Notes under the pieces: model-generated | Databases searched by the model: none | Seen by the model: only the letters and a program-made list of their open reading frames with translations | Told to the model about the DNA's origin: nothing | Shown: one piece after another, positions 1 through 8,330 of the stretch | Layout: each line of letters begins with the position of its first letter | Numbering within the stretch: position 1 is the stretch's first letter | Assembly (NCBI GenBank): GCA_019751475.1 | Contig: JAIENH010000492.1 | Coordinates: forward strand, 1-9,783 | Direction: 5' to 3' | Origin: Cyclobacteriaceae bacterium | GTDB taxonomy: Bacteria; Bacteroidota; Bacteroidia; Cytophagales; Cyclobacteriaceae | Length of the DNA stretch: 9,783 nucleotides | Program-made: the position numbers and the translations under genes

Positions 1-1
1 T

Positions 2-508
<507 letters not shown>

Positions 509-560
509 CTGCTTCGGAGCGTTGGTAAACGGATAGGAGAAATAGCCTTATCTTTAACCT

Positions 561-1094
561 ATGGAAACCCTTCAACACCCTCCCCGGACGCTGATGGAAG
601 TATATGAGATGCTGCCTGAGGGTACTTTGGCCGAGTTGATCGATAATCAGATTTATATGTCACCCGCCCCCCTCTTCAATCATCAGATAATGGTGCAAAC
701 CATTTTCAAAGAACTTGACAGATTTCTAACTAGTAAAAAGTCCGGGATTGTTGTACTTGCCCCGTTTGATATCAAATTCGACATGGCAAAAAATTCTGTA
801 CAGCCAGACATTACCGTAATACTTTCCGAGAATCCTTCACAGGTTGATCGAGAGGGTCGCTTTCAAGGATCGCCCGATTTGATTGTAGAGGTTTTGTCAA
901 GAAGTAACAGAGACCATGATCTGATTAAGAAAAAAGACCTTTACGAGAAATTCGGAGTGAAAGAATATTGGATTGTTGACCCTGACACCCGGCTTGTTAT
1001 GGGTTTTACGCTAAGCGAAAACAGGTACCTGAAGATCAGCGAAGAGATTGGCAAAATCCATTCACCTTTGCTCAACACATCGTTCCATTTCTGA
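561..1094 (+). CDS. Uma2 family (DUF820) PD-(D/E)XK nuclease-like protein
   Basis: This 177-residue protein has the usual size and motif order of the Uma2/DUF820 family, which shares the PD-(D/E)XK restriction-endonuclease fold. Visible motifs are QPD at residues 81-83, SPDLIVEVLS at 104-113 (Asp106 and Glu110 as likely metal ligands), a lysine-rich segment KKKDLYEKFGVKEYW at 123-137, and VDP at 139-141. All core acidic positions are present, so it is probably intact. The family is expanded in cyanobacteria and some Bacteroidota, and its biological role is largely unknown; nuclease activity is inferred from the fold. The ATG at 561 gives the standard N-terminus (MEVYEMLPEG). An AGGAGA at 535-540 is too far upstream to be a good ribosome site. 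It stands alone between guaB and a signalling module, with no partner suggesting toxin-antitoxin or restriction function. Confidence 0.9.
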   Translation: METLQHPPRTLMEVYEMLPEGTLAELIDNQIYMSPAPLFNHQIMVQTIFKELDRFLTSKKSGIVVLAPFDIKFDMAKNSVQPDITVILSENPSQVDREGRFQGSPDLIVEVLSRSNRDHDLIKKKDLYEKFGVKEYWIVDPDTRLVMGFTLSENRYLKISEEIGKIHSPLLNTSFHF

Positions 1095-1116
1095 GCTGGT
1101 TCCAGCTTTCGACCTT

Positions 1117-1148
1117 TTTGAAGCCTTCACCGTTAGTTGCTAATATTG
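1117..1148 (+). promoter_or_regulatory. Probable Bacteroidota-type promoter for the partner-switching module
   Basis: TTTG at 1117-1120 (end of a TTTTTG run) is followed after 20 nt by TAATATTG at 1141-1148. This fits the Bacteroidota consensus TTTG / TAnnTTTG with one mismatch (A for T at the first position of the TTTG part). A transcript would begin near 1153-1156 and give a leader of about 30 nt before the ATG at 1183. It lies just after the stop of the Uma2 gene. Inferred from sequence only. Confidence 0.5.
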
Positions 1149-1182
1149 TGGCCATTGTATCGGTTTTCCGACTAATGCATCC

Positions 1183-3246
1183 ATGTTGAAACTCAAAGCT
1201 CTCACCCGACTTACTTTTCTTGGGGCCGCTGTGGCCTGGCTGGTGATGGTGTTTTCGGATGTCACGGTGCTGTTCAGTGACCTTAAAGGCCTCACACCTG
1301 ATGTGCCGCTGTGGCTGCCGCGCTTGATGCTTGATCTCTATGTGATCTGCATTTTCTATTACTACAAGTTTAAAATAGAGCGTGATGAGTCGTTGAATTT
1401 TACTGACTTGCTGTGGCGCGTATTTGCCACCGGCCTTGTGGCTACAGTCATTTCTTTAGCCTTGCGGCTGCTGGATTTTTTATTGGGATCCACACGGCTT
1501 TCTTCCAATATCTTCTTTCACGATGTCGAGTACCTGGTAAACCTCGGTTTGCTGCTTAGTTTTCTCGTGGCGGCCTATACGTGCTGGAAGCGGTTGATCT
1601 TGTACCAGAAATCAAAGTGGCTGCTCAGGGGCTGGCTTATTTTTGAGATTGCCCTCGTAGTGGTGCTGCTGTCCGATAATTTCAAAATCACCCTGGAAGA
1701 ATGGCTCTTCACAACCGTCACGGTGCTCACAGGCTTACTTGCCTTGGTGCTTTCTGCGAATATGAAGTGGGTAGCATTTCTCAATTTCCGCCAAAAGTGG
1801 ACGAGCCTGCTGTTATTACTTTTATCGTTTTTCTACCTGGGGTATTTCTTCTACACGGTCACACGTTTTTCTGATGAGATCAGCTTGCAGTCCGTAGCAT
1901 TCCTCGATTTCCGAAACCATTCGTTCAATATTTACTTGTTTTCGTTTGTGATGCTCTACAGCATTTTTTCGTTCCTCGTGATCTTGTTCAACTTGCCTAC
2001 GTCTTCCGTGTTTGAGCAGAAACTTGAAGAGGTGGTCAACTTTCAACGCATCAGTCAATCCGTACAGACGGAGCAAAATGAAGAAAGTGTTTACAAAATC
2101 TTGTTGGAAAGTTCGGTGAGTTCGGTCTTTGCCGATGCTGCTTGGCTGGAGATAAAAGGTGAGCAGGAAAATCATCGCCTACAGACGTACCAGATTACTG
2201 AGGCCGATGCCCGCAAAATCCAACAGCACCTGAACGGCCGCAACGTCAAGGGAATTTTGGAGCAGAGCACAGACAAGACCAAAAATCTGTCACAACACCT
2301 GTCCACGCTCAAGGGCATCAACTACCGCTCTATCATGGCATTTCCCGTTTCTGTAAAGGGTGAGAAAATTGGTACGCTGGCCTTGTTGAAAGAGTTACCG
2401 GAAGGATTTAACAAAGAGATGACACAAATTGTTTCCGCTTTCGCGAATCAGGCTGGCATTTCGATTGAGAATTTCCGATTGCTGAAAGAAGCCATTCAAA
2501 ACGAGCGCTACAAAGAGGAGCTTAAGATTGCCAAGACGGTGCAGAAGAGTTTGCTCCCAGACAAACTGGAAAAAGACCCTGCCTTTGACATCTCAGCTTT
2601 TTCGGAGTCAGCCGATGAAGTGGGCGGTGATTACTATGACACCTTGCGCATTAACGATCACCAGGTAGGGTTAATCATTGCCGATGTATCGGGAAAAGGA
2701 ACTACTGCAGCATTTCACATGTCGCAGATGAAGGGGATCTTTCACAGCCTGGCGCAGCAGGCACTCGAACCCAAAGACTTTATGGTGCGCGCTAACCAAG
2801 CGCTCAAGTATTGTCTGGAGCGGGGCTCCTTCATATCAGCCACGTACTTTGTTATTGACACCCAATCGCGCACGATTCGTTATTGCCGGGCAGGCCATTG
2901 TCCGGTCTTGTTTTATCAGGCGCATGAAAAGACAGCAGGCTTCCTTACCGACAAGGGTGTTGCGCTTGGCATGGTGAAAGGCAAAGATTATGACAACTAC
3001 ATCGAGACTAACTCCATGCCGTGGCAAAGCGGTGATGTGATGGTGCTCTTTACAGATGGCATTACGGAAGCAAAAAATGGCCGGGGCGATGAATTTGGGC
3101 TTGACCTGCTCAAAGCCACTGTTACGGAGTTAGCGGCCAACAATCCACAGGAAATACAAGATAGACTAATAAAAAAACTATACGACTATACTGGTACCGA
3201 GGAGATTGATGACGACTACACCACGATGATCGTAAAATTCCACTGA
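1183..3246 (+). CDS. Membrane-anchored GAF-SpoIIE (PP2C) serine phosphatase of a partner-switching system
   Basis: This 687-residue protein is the likely signal-receiving phosphatase that dephosphorylates the STAS protein encoded next. About eight hydrophobic helices lie at residues 9-31, 43-63, 76-101, 114-136, 148-165, 172-193, 205-226 and 248-270. A GAF-like domain follows at about 285-440. After a short helical linker (KIAKTVQKSLLP, about 450) comes a SpoIIE-type PP2C domain to the C-terminus. Metal-site motifs are complete: EVGGDYYD (479-486), ADVSGKG (500-506), FTDG with Asp625, and DDDYTT (676-681). The phosphatase therefore looks active. The membrane part matches no sensor I recognise, so the stimulus is unknown; GAF domains often bind small ligands or mediate dimerisation. 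The STAS gene begins 34 bp downstream without a visible terminator, suggesting co-transcription. The SpoIIE assignment is firm, the GAF assignment fairly firm. Confidence 0.93.
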   Translation: MLKLKALTRLTFLGAAVAWLVMVFSDVTVLFSDLKGLTPDVPLWLPRLMLDLYVICIFYYYKFKIERDESLNFTDLLWRVFATGLVATVISLALRLLDFLLGSTRLSSNIFFHDVEYLVNLGLLLSFLVAAYTCWKRLILYQKSKWLLRGWLIFEIALVVVLLSDNFKITLEEWLFTTVTVLTGLLALVLSANMKWVAFLNFRQKWTSLLLLLLSFFYLGYFFYTVTRFSDEISLQSVAFLDFRNHSFNIYLFSFVMLYSIFSFLVILFNLPTSSVFEQKLEEVVNFQRISQSVQTEQNEESVYKILLESSVSSVFADAAWLEIKGEQENHRLQTYQITEADARKIQQHLNGRNVKGILEQSTDKTKNLSQHLSTLKGINYRSIMAFPVSVKGEKIGTLALLKELPEGFNKEMTQIVSAFANQAGISIENFRLLKEAIQNERYKEELKIAKTVQKSLLPDKLEKDPAFDISAFSESADEVGGDYYDTLRINDHQVGLIIADVSGKGTTAAFHMSQMKGIFHSLAQQALEPKDFMVRANQALKYCLERGSFISATYFVIDTQSRTIRYCRAGHCPVLFYQAHEKTAGFLTDKGVALGMVKGKDYDNYIETNSMPWQSGDVMVLFTDGITEAKNGRGDEFGLDLLKATVTELAANNPQEIQDRLIKKLYDYTGTEEIDDDYTTMIVKFH

Positions 3247-3280
3247 CCCAACCTAAACTAACCAAACACGTTAAAACTCT

Positions 3281-3631
3281 ATGGTCCACATTAAACGATT
3301 GCAGGAAGACGGGGCCGATATTCTGGCAGTGATCGGGGAGATTGATGCCAGTTCGTCAATTGAATTAGACCTTGCCATTGCCAAAAGCGTGGGCGAGGGC
3401 TCAAAAAAAATCCTGGTGGATTGCAGCGCCTTGGAGTATATCTCATCGGCCGGCTTGGGCGTGTTCATGTCGTACATCGAAGAGTTTAAGGACAAAAACA
3501 TTCACATGGTGTTGTTCGGCATGAAAGAAAAAGTGGTTAACACCTTCCAGATACTGGGACTGTCGGATTTGCTGCACATCAGTCTCACGAAGGTGGAAGC
3601 AAAGAAATTGTTGCATGAGCTATCAGTATAA
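3281..3631 (+). CDS. STAS-domain anti-sigma factor antagonist (SpoIIAA/RsbV-like)
   Basis: This 116-residue single-domain STAS protein has the normal length for SpoIIAA/RsbV relatives. It contains the early segment GEIDASSSIEL (19-29) and the phosphorylation loop YISSAGLGVF (53-62), where Ser55 or Ser56 aligns with the phosphorylated serine region of RsbV/SpoIIAA. In this family the unphosphorylated form binds the anti-sigma kinase and releases its target; the kinase phosphorylates it and a PP2C phosphatase reverses this. Both partner types are encoded next to it, which strongly supports that role. Its last 17 nt overlap the start of the kinase gene, implying translational coupling and matched dosage. 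No Shine-Dalgarno is evident before the ATG, as is common in Bacteroidota. The downstream target of the switch is not encoded here. Confidence 0.93.
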   Translation: MVHIKRLQEDGADILAVIGEIDASSSIELDLAIAKSVGEGSKKILVDCSALEYISSAGLGVFMSYIEEFKDKNIHMVLFGMKEKVVNTFQILGLSDLLHISLTKVEAKKLLHELSV

Positions 3632-4028
3632 CATCGGCTGCAGCCTGGAGAACTTAAAGGGCGTGCGCGACTTCATCCGGAAGTCGCTGCGCGAACACGT
3701 GCGCTCTGATGTAACGCTGAATGAAATCATCCTCGCGCTCGATGAGATGTGCTCTAACCTGATGATCCACGCTCATCATTGCAATCCGGATCATCACCTG
3801 GAGTTGACCATCGATGTGCCCAAGAAAGACAAAGTAGTGTTTGAGATCATAGATGATGGCGAGATGTTTGATATCAACCGCTATCACGAGCCAGCCATTG
3901 ATAACCTCGTGCACGAAAAGCGCAAAGGTGGTCTTGGCATACGTCTAGTAAAGTCCATCATGGACGAAGTGCAGTACGTGCGAAAAGACGGACGCAATGT
4001 CTGTCGCCTTACCAAAATTGTAGCTTGA
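3615..4028 (+). CDS. Anti-sigma-factor-type serine kinase (RsbW/SpoIIAB-like, HATPase_c_2)
   Basis: This 137-residue single GHKL ATPase domain is full length for the RsbW/SpoIIAB family. The N box reads ALDEMCSNLMIH (41-52), with Glu44 and Asn48 at the spacing of the catalytic Glu and Mg-binding Asn of SpoIIAB. The G1 box is IIDDGEMFD (78-86) and the G2 box GGLGIRLVKSI (105-115). All ATP-site motifs are present, so it should be an active kinase of the adjacent STAS protein. The ATG at 3615 lies inside the STAS gene, whose stop is at 3629-3631, so translation is probably coupled. No sigma factor gene adjoins it. Since Bacteroidota generally lack SigB-type sigma factors, the bound target may be something other than a sigma factor. 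A hairpin terminator follows 13 nt after the stop. Confidence 0.92.
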   Translation: MSYQYNIGCSLENLKGVRDFIRKSLREHVRSDVTLNEIILALDEMCSNLMIHAHHCNPDHHLELTIDVPKKDKVVFEIIDDGEMFDINRYHEPAIDNLVHEKRKGGLGIRLVKSIMDEVQYVRKDGRNVCRLTKIVA

Positions 4029-4041
4029 CTGATTACGTTCA

Positions 4042-4070
4042 GGCAACCCTTGCATGGGTTTTGCCTTTTT
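4042..4070 (+). terminator. Probable Rho-independent terminator of the partner-switching module
   Basis: An arm GGCAACCC (4042-4049) pairs with GGGTTTTGCC (4056-4065) with two bulged T residues and a 6-nt loop. A run of five T follows at 4066-4070. It begins 13 nt after the kinase stop. The T-run is shared with the -33 element of the next promoter. The stem is imperfect, so efficiency is uncertain. Confidence 0.6.
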
Positions 4071-4098
4071 GCCTATCCGCCCCGGTAGCGTATTTTTG
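4068..4098 (+). promoter_or_regulatory. Bacteroidota-type promoter for the three-gene chaperone operon
   Basis: TTTG at 4068-4071, a 19-nt spacer, then TATTTTTG at 4091-4098 match the Bacteroidota housekeeping consensus (TTTG / TAnnTTTG) exactly. Transcription would start near 4103-4106, leaving a leader of about 15 nt before the GTG start at 4119. The -33 box sits in the T-run of the preceding terminator, so the boundary between the two transcription units is very compact. Confidence 0.7.
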
Positions 4099-4118
4099 CA
4101 CGTTTTAAACAGATTCAA

Positions 4119-6068
4119 GTGGTGCGAAAGATTATTGTGGTGGCTCTTTGTGTGTTGACGGGCGTTGCCTGGGGGCAAAAATCAGGTGAACGTGCACAGC
4201 AGCAAGTATTGTTTTCAGTGAACGGTCGTCCGGTTTACACCGATGAGTTTACCTATCTCTACAAAAAGAATCACCTTAAGTCCACTGATTTTACGCAAGC
4301 GAAAGTGGAAGAATACCTTGACATGCTCATCAACTTTAAACTGAAAGTAGAGGAGGCCCGTGCCCGGGGATTGGATACAACGGAGTCATTCGTGAAGGAG
4401 TTTAGAACCTATCGCGAAGAGTTAAAGAAACCTTATGTGGCTGAGAAAGATGAGTTAGATCGACTCACGCAGGAAGCGTATCAACGACTGACAGAAGAAG
4501 TGAAAGCAGCGCACATTCTGATATCGTTGAAACCAGAGGCAACGCCAGAAGATACATTGACCGCATTTAAAAAAATAATGACAGTGCGCGACCGGCTGGT
4601 GAAGGGCGAAGATTTTGAACGCGTTGCCAAAGAAGTTTCAGAAGACCCATCGGCACGGGTGAATGGTGGCAATCTGGGCTACTTCACTGTGTTGCAAATG
4701 GTATATCCGTTTGAGGAGGCCACCTACAAACTGAAGCCAGGAGAAATTTCGAATCCGGTGCGAACACGGTTTGGTTATCATTTGATTAAACTGCTTGACA
4801 GAAAACCGGCCCGCGGAGAAGTTGAAGTTTCACACATCATTTTGCGCACAGGCTCCGGTGATGATGCCAAGGTGAAGAACAAAATATTCGAAATCTATGA
4901 CCAACTGCAAGGCGGTCGAAGCTGGGATGAGCTTTGCAAAGAATTTTCGGATGATCCATCCACCAAAGACGGTGGTGGTAAACTCCGGCCGTTTGGTGTT
5001 GGAGCCATGGCTTCGGTGCCCGAATTTGAGTCGGTAGCGTTTTCACTTAAAAACTCGGGTGATGTGTCCGATCCTTTTCAGACCGGCTTTGGGTGGCATA
5101 TTGTGCGGTTGGAGAAGAAGATACCAGTACCCGCTTTCGCGGAAGTAAGTGCTTCACTGAAAAGACGTGTGGGTCGTGATGAGCGCTTGCAATTGTCTAC
5201 GCAAAAATTGCTGGAGCAAAAGAAAAAGACATACGGTTTTACCGAGAAGCTCGAGATAAAAAAACAAATTTTGGCTTCGGCCGATTCATCGTTGCAAAAA
5301 GGCACTTGGAAGTTTGCTGGAGATGCTGCTCTGCGCAATGCTGCCGTTTGTGAACTACAAGCTGTTGTTCACACCGCAGGTGAGTTTATTCGCTATGCGG
5401 AAAAGAACCAGTCGCAGACCAGCCAGGCACCAGCCGAACAACTGGGCCAACTGTATGATCGGTGGGTAGAAGAGAAATTAAATGAACTTGAAGACGCCAA
5501 GTTGATGGCCACCGTGCCCGAGTTTAGAAATCTGCTCAACGAATACCGCGAAGGCATACTTCTCTTTACCATTATGGAAAAAGAAGTGTGGAACAAAGCT
5601 TCTGAAGATTCTATCGCGCTGCGCAAGCACTACGAGGCCACCAGGGATACGTACCAGGCGGGCGATCGGGTGCGGGCCAGAATTTTTGCTTCCGCGGATG
5701 CAAAATTTATGGAGGAAGTAAAACTAAAAGTATCCAAAGGTGACTCTCTGAAGCAGGAAGAGGTGAAGAAGTTTAAGTCCATTACACCGTTTGCCAACTA
5801 TGAGCGCGCTGACAGTAAAGTAATCGCCAGCATCCCATGGACGATTGGCAGTCACTCTACAGAGGTAGATGGCACGTACTACCTGGTGGAGGTAGAGAGT
5901 CTGCTGCCACCGGGCCGCAAGAACTTTGAGGAAGTGCGGGCCCAAGTCGTTTCAAACTACCAGGATGCGCTGGAGAAGCAGTGGGTGGCCGCCCTGAAGC
6001 AGAAATATCCTGTTAAGGTGAATAGCAAAGGCAAAAAAACCGTTATTCGTGGATTGGTAAAAAAGTGA
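4119..6068 (+). CDS. Secreted peptidyl-prolyl cis-trans isomerase with two parvulin domains (SurA/PpiD-like)
   Basis: This 649-residue protein probably acts in the periplasm as a prolyl isomerase and chaperone for outer-membrane or secreted proteins. A signal peptide covers residues 1-19 (basic RK, hydrophobic core, cleavage near AWG/Q). A SurA_N-like helical part follows (about 30-125), then parvulin domain 1 (about 128-229) and parvulin domain 2 (about 235-335). Both domains keep the two conserved histidines of the fold: His132 (AHIL) and His221 (FGYHL), His239 (SHII) and His327 (FGWHI). Both also carry the DPS...GG signature. The remaining 300 residues are mostly helical, with a stretch at about 510-610 that may be a degenerate third rotamase-like unit. 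Translation must start at GTG 4119 or GTG 4122, because the first in-frame ATG lies far inside the mature protein. Its TGA overlaps the next GTG by 4 nt. Confidence 0.93.
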   Translation: MVRKIIVVALCVLTGVAWGQKSGERAQQQVLFSVNGRPVYTDEFTYLYKKNHLKSTDFTQAKVEEYLDMLINFKLKVEEARARGLDTTESFVKEFRTYREELKKPYVAEKDELDRLTQEAYQRLTEEVKAAHILISLKPEATPEDTLTAFKKIMTVRDRLVKGEDFERVAKEVSEDPSARVNGGNLGYFTVLQMVYPFEEATYKLKPGEISNPVRTRFGYHLIKLLDRKPARGEVEVSHIILRTGSGDDAKVKNKIFEIYDQLQGGRSWDELCKEFSDDPSTKDGGGKLRPFGVGAMASVPEFESVAFSLKNSGDVSDPFQTGFGWHIVRLEKKIPVPAFAEVSASLKRRVGRDERLQLSTQKLLEQKKKTYGFTEKLEIKKQILASADSSLQKGTWKFAGDAALRNAAVCELQAVVHTAGEFIRYAEKNQSQTSQAPAEQLGQLYDRWVEEKLNELEDAKLMATVPEFRNLLNEYREGILLFTIMEKEVWNKASEDSIALRKHYEATRDTYQAGDRVRARIFASADAKFMEEVKLKVSKGDSLKQEEVKKFKSITPFANYERADSKVIASIPWTIGSHSTEVDGTYYLVEVESLLPPGRKNFEEVRAQVVSNYQDALEKQWVAALKQKYPVKVNSKGKKTVIRGLVKK

Positions 6069-6961
6069 AAGACGCGATTCTTAAATATTCCATAACTCTG
6101 ATCATACTGGTGGCTGTTGGCTCACTGGTGAGTTGTGATCTCATTCGCAGAAAGAAGGAAGAGACGGTAACGGCACCAGCGCGCAAGCCGGTGGCCCGCG
6201 TCAATGACATCTACTTGTACCAAGACGAACTCATTGGTATTGTTGACCAAAAGGCCACTCCGGAAGATAGTATAGCTCGCGTAACGGCCTACATCAATAG
6301 CTGGGTGCGCAAACAATTGATCATGGGTGAGGCCATGGAACGCATCAACATCAACGAAGCAGAGGTTGAGCGAAAAGTACTCGACTACCGCTACAGCCTC
6401 ATCGGGTATGAATATCAGAACTTCTACATCCAGCAGCATTTAGACGACAGTATTTCCGAAAAGGAAATTGAAGACTACTATCAAAGTCACAAAGACAATT
6501 TCTTGTTGAAGCAAAACATTGTACGCGGCACTTACATCAAAGTATCAAAGTCAGCACCGCGCACCGGCAAACTGAAAGACATGATTTTTTCCAAAAAGGA
6601 AAAAGATCAGAATGAGTTGAAGTCATACTGCCTTAGTTTCTCGTCTGCTTACTACCTGAGCGACAGCGCCTGGCTTGAGTTCGATAAACTGGTGGTCAAT
6701 TCGCCCATGGCGGAAATCCCCAACAAGGTGCAGTTTTTGAAAACGAACCCGTACTACGAGACCTCTGATGATAGCTTTCTGTATTTCCTAAAGGTGGATG
6801 AGTACAAAATTTCTGACAACGTTTCACCGTTGGAATTCGTGAAAGAAGACATTCGGAATATTCTGTTAAATAAAAGAAAAGTAGAACTTGCGAAGTTATT
6901 GGAAGACGAAGTGTATGAAAATGCCGTCAAACAAAAGGATTTTGAGATTTTTAATAAGTAG
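6065..6961 (+). CDS. SurA-related lipoprotein without recognisable parvulin domain
   Basis: This 298-residue protein starts with a lipoprotein signal: hydrophobic residues 10-21 and lipobox LVSC with the modified Cys24. It is therefore probably membrane-anchored on the periplasmic side. Residues about 40-150 (ARVNDIYLYQDEL onward, then helices ending in an EIEDYYQSHKDNF segment) resemble the N-terminal chaperone region of SurA/PpiC proteins. The region where a parvulin domain would sit (about 155-250) lacks the histidine motifs and the DPS...GG signature. Chaperone activity without isomerase activity is an inference. The GTG start at 6065 overlaps the upstream TGA by 4 nt, and the first internal ATG comes after the lipobox, so GTG is required. 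Its 3' end overlaps the next gene by about 47 nt. Both overlaps indicate one operon and coupled translation. Confidence 0.85.
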   Translation: MKDAILKYSITLIILVAVGSLVSCDLIRRKKEETVTAPARKPVARVNDIYLYQDELIGIVDQKATPEDSIARVTAYINSWVRKQLIMGEAMERININEAEVERKVLDYRYSLIGYEYQNFYIQQHLDDSISEKEIEDYYQSHKDNFLLKQNIVRGTYIKVSKSAPRTGKLKDMIFSKKEKDQNELKSYCLSFSSAYYLSDSAWLEFDKLVVNSPMAEIPNKVQFLKTNPYYETSDDSFLYFLKVDEYKISDNVSPLEFVKEDIRNILLNKRKVELAKLLEDEVYENAVKQKDFEIFNK

Positions 6962-8273
6962 CCTACTGCTGATAGGGGTATACCTGCCTGTGGCCGCCCA
7001 GCAAAGCACCGGGTTTGTAGCGGACAAAATCATCGGCAAAATCGACAACTACATCATTTTGCGCTCGGAATTGGAGGGTGCTTACCAGAACTATTTATCG
7101 AATGGTGGTACAGCCGGTGAAGAGTCGAAGTGCGGCTTGTTTAGCCAAATGGTGATCAACAAGGTGTTGGTGGCAAAGGCGGAAATTGACTCCGTTATTG
7201 TGACCGACCTAGAGGTGGACAACAACACCGATCAACGCATGAACATGATCATGCAAAACTCTGGCAACTCGCCCGAGCAATTGGAGCGTACCTACGGAAA
7301 AACATTAGAGCAAATCAAGCTTGAGCTGCGTGACCAGATACGCGAGCAAATGCTTGGCAATGAAATGCAACGTAAGATCACCAAAGGGCTAAGCATCACC
7401 CCGGCCGAGGTCAAACGATTCTATAGTCGCATACCAGCTGATAGTCTTCCGTTTTATTCAGCGGATGTGGAGGTAGCTCAGATAGTGCGAAAGGCTAAAA
7501 TCAGCGATGCGCAAAAATTTGAAGTGAAGAGCAGGCTCAGCGCCCTGCGCGATCAATTGCTGGCAGGTGCCAATTGGGCTGAACTGGCTAAGAAGTATTC
7601 GGAAGACCCTTCGGCTCAATACAATGGCGGAGAAATGGGTTACGTAGGCCGTGGTGCTATGGTGCCTACATTTGAGGCTACCGCCTTCCGGATCAAAGAA
7701 GGGGAGATTTCGCAGCCGTTTGAATCGACTTTTGGTTTTCACATCATGCAGCTCATCGACCGCAGGGGTAACGAATATAACTCTCGTCACATTTTGATTT
7801 CCGCAACTCCCTCGAAAGCAGACCTTGCCCGCGCAGAGCAGTTCTTGGACAGCCTGCGCAGAAAAATTGTGAAAGACAGCATAAAATTCGAGCAAGCCGC
7901 CAAGGAGTTTTCCGATGATCAGCGCACCAAAGGCTTTGGTGGGTTTTTTACAGATGAAGATGGTGGCACCCGCATGTCGATCAAAGACCTTGACCCCTAC
8001 GTCTATTTCACCATCGACAGCATGAAAGAAGGTCGCGTGAGCAAGCCAATTGTGTACCGCACAGATGATGGCAAGGATGCTGTCAGGATTTTGTACTTTA
8101 AGCAGCGCCTGCCACCACACCAGGCCAACCTGAAAGACGACTGGCACCGCATTCAATCGGCTGCCCTAAGCCAAAAGAAAGACAAGATGCTGGAGAAGTG
8201 GTTTACCAAAGCCCGCCAGGATGTTTTTATTAAGTTAGACCCGGAGTACAAAAACTGCCGTATCACTGACTAG
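6915..8273 (+). CDS. surA: SurA-like periplasmic chaperone / peptidyl-prolyl isomerase
   Basis: At 452 residues from ATG 6915, this matches SurA length (about 430) and architecture: signal peptide 1-28 (cut near VAA/QQ), SurA_N chaperone domain about 35-175, parvulin 1 about 184-283, parvulin 2 about 288-395 and a C-terminal helical segment. SurA escorts outer-membrane proteins to the BAM complex. Parvulin 1 has the DPSAQYNGGEMGY signature and His276 (FGFHI), but its first conserved histidine is Gln189 (VAQIV). Parvulin 2 keeps the first histidine, His292 (RHILI), but has Arg391 about where the second is expected. Isomerase activity may thus be reduced. The frame is open back to a TTG at 6888; ATG 6915 is preferred because GGAAG (6901-6905) lies 9 nt upstream. 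ATG 6921 is also possible. The gene overlaps the lipoprotein gene by 47 nt. Confidence 0.92.
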   Translation: MKMPSNKRILRFLISSLLLIGVYLPVAAQQSTGFVADKIIGKIDNYIILRSELEGAYQNYLSNGGTAGEESKCGLFSQMVINKVLVAKAEIDSVIVTDLEVDNNTDQRMNMIMQNSGNSPEQLERTYGKTLEQIKLELRDQIREQMLGNEMQRKITKGLSITPAEVKRFYSRIPADSLPFYSADVEVAQIVRKAKISDAQKFEVKSRLSALRDQLLAGANWAELAKKYSEDPSAQYNGGEMGYVGRGAMVPTFEATAFRIKEGEISQPFESTFGFHIMQLIDRRGNEYNSRHILISATPSKADLARAEQFLDSLRRKIVKDSIKFEQAAKEFSDDQRTKGFGGFFTDEDGGTRMSIKDLDPYVYFTIDSMKEGRVSKPIVYRTDDGKDAVRILYFKQRLPPHQANLKDDWHRIQSAALSQKKDKMLEKWFTKARQDVFIKLDPEYKNCRITD

Positions 8274-8330
8274 AGCCGCTTCAACATATTGAAAGACCGA
8301 ACTATGAAACAGTTTTCTTTTGCGAAGCCA

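Noticed and set aside
522..556. TTG ... TATCTTTA as a promoter for the Uma2 gene
   Set aside because: The spacer is 24 nt rather than about 19-20, the last base mismatches, and the start would fall at or after the ATG.
561..1094. Uma2 protein as part of a defence or toxin-antitoxin system
   Set aside because: No partner antitoxin, methyltransferase or other defence gene adjoins it; the neighbours are guaB and a signalling module.
1094..1107. AGCTGG-TT-CCAGCT palindrome at the Uma2 stop as a terminator
   Set aside because: The stem is only 5-6 bp and no T-run follows immediately (the five T come 8 nt later). Too weak to call.
1822..2175. 117-codon open frame on the - strand within the phosphatase gene
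   Set aside because: Antisense to the transmembrane and GAF region of a clear gene, with no recognisable motifs.
7458..8156. 232-codon open frame on the - strand opposite surA
   Set aside because: It lies wholly within a well-supported gene on the other strand, and its translation shows no domain I recognise. Shadow frame.
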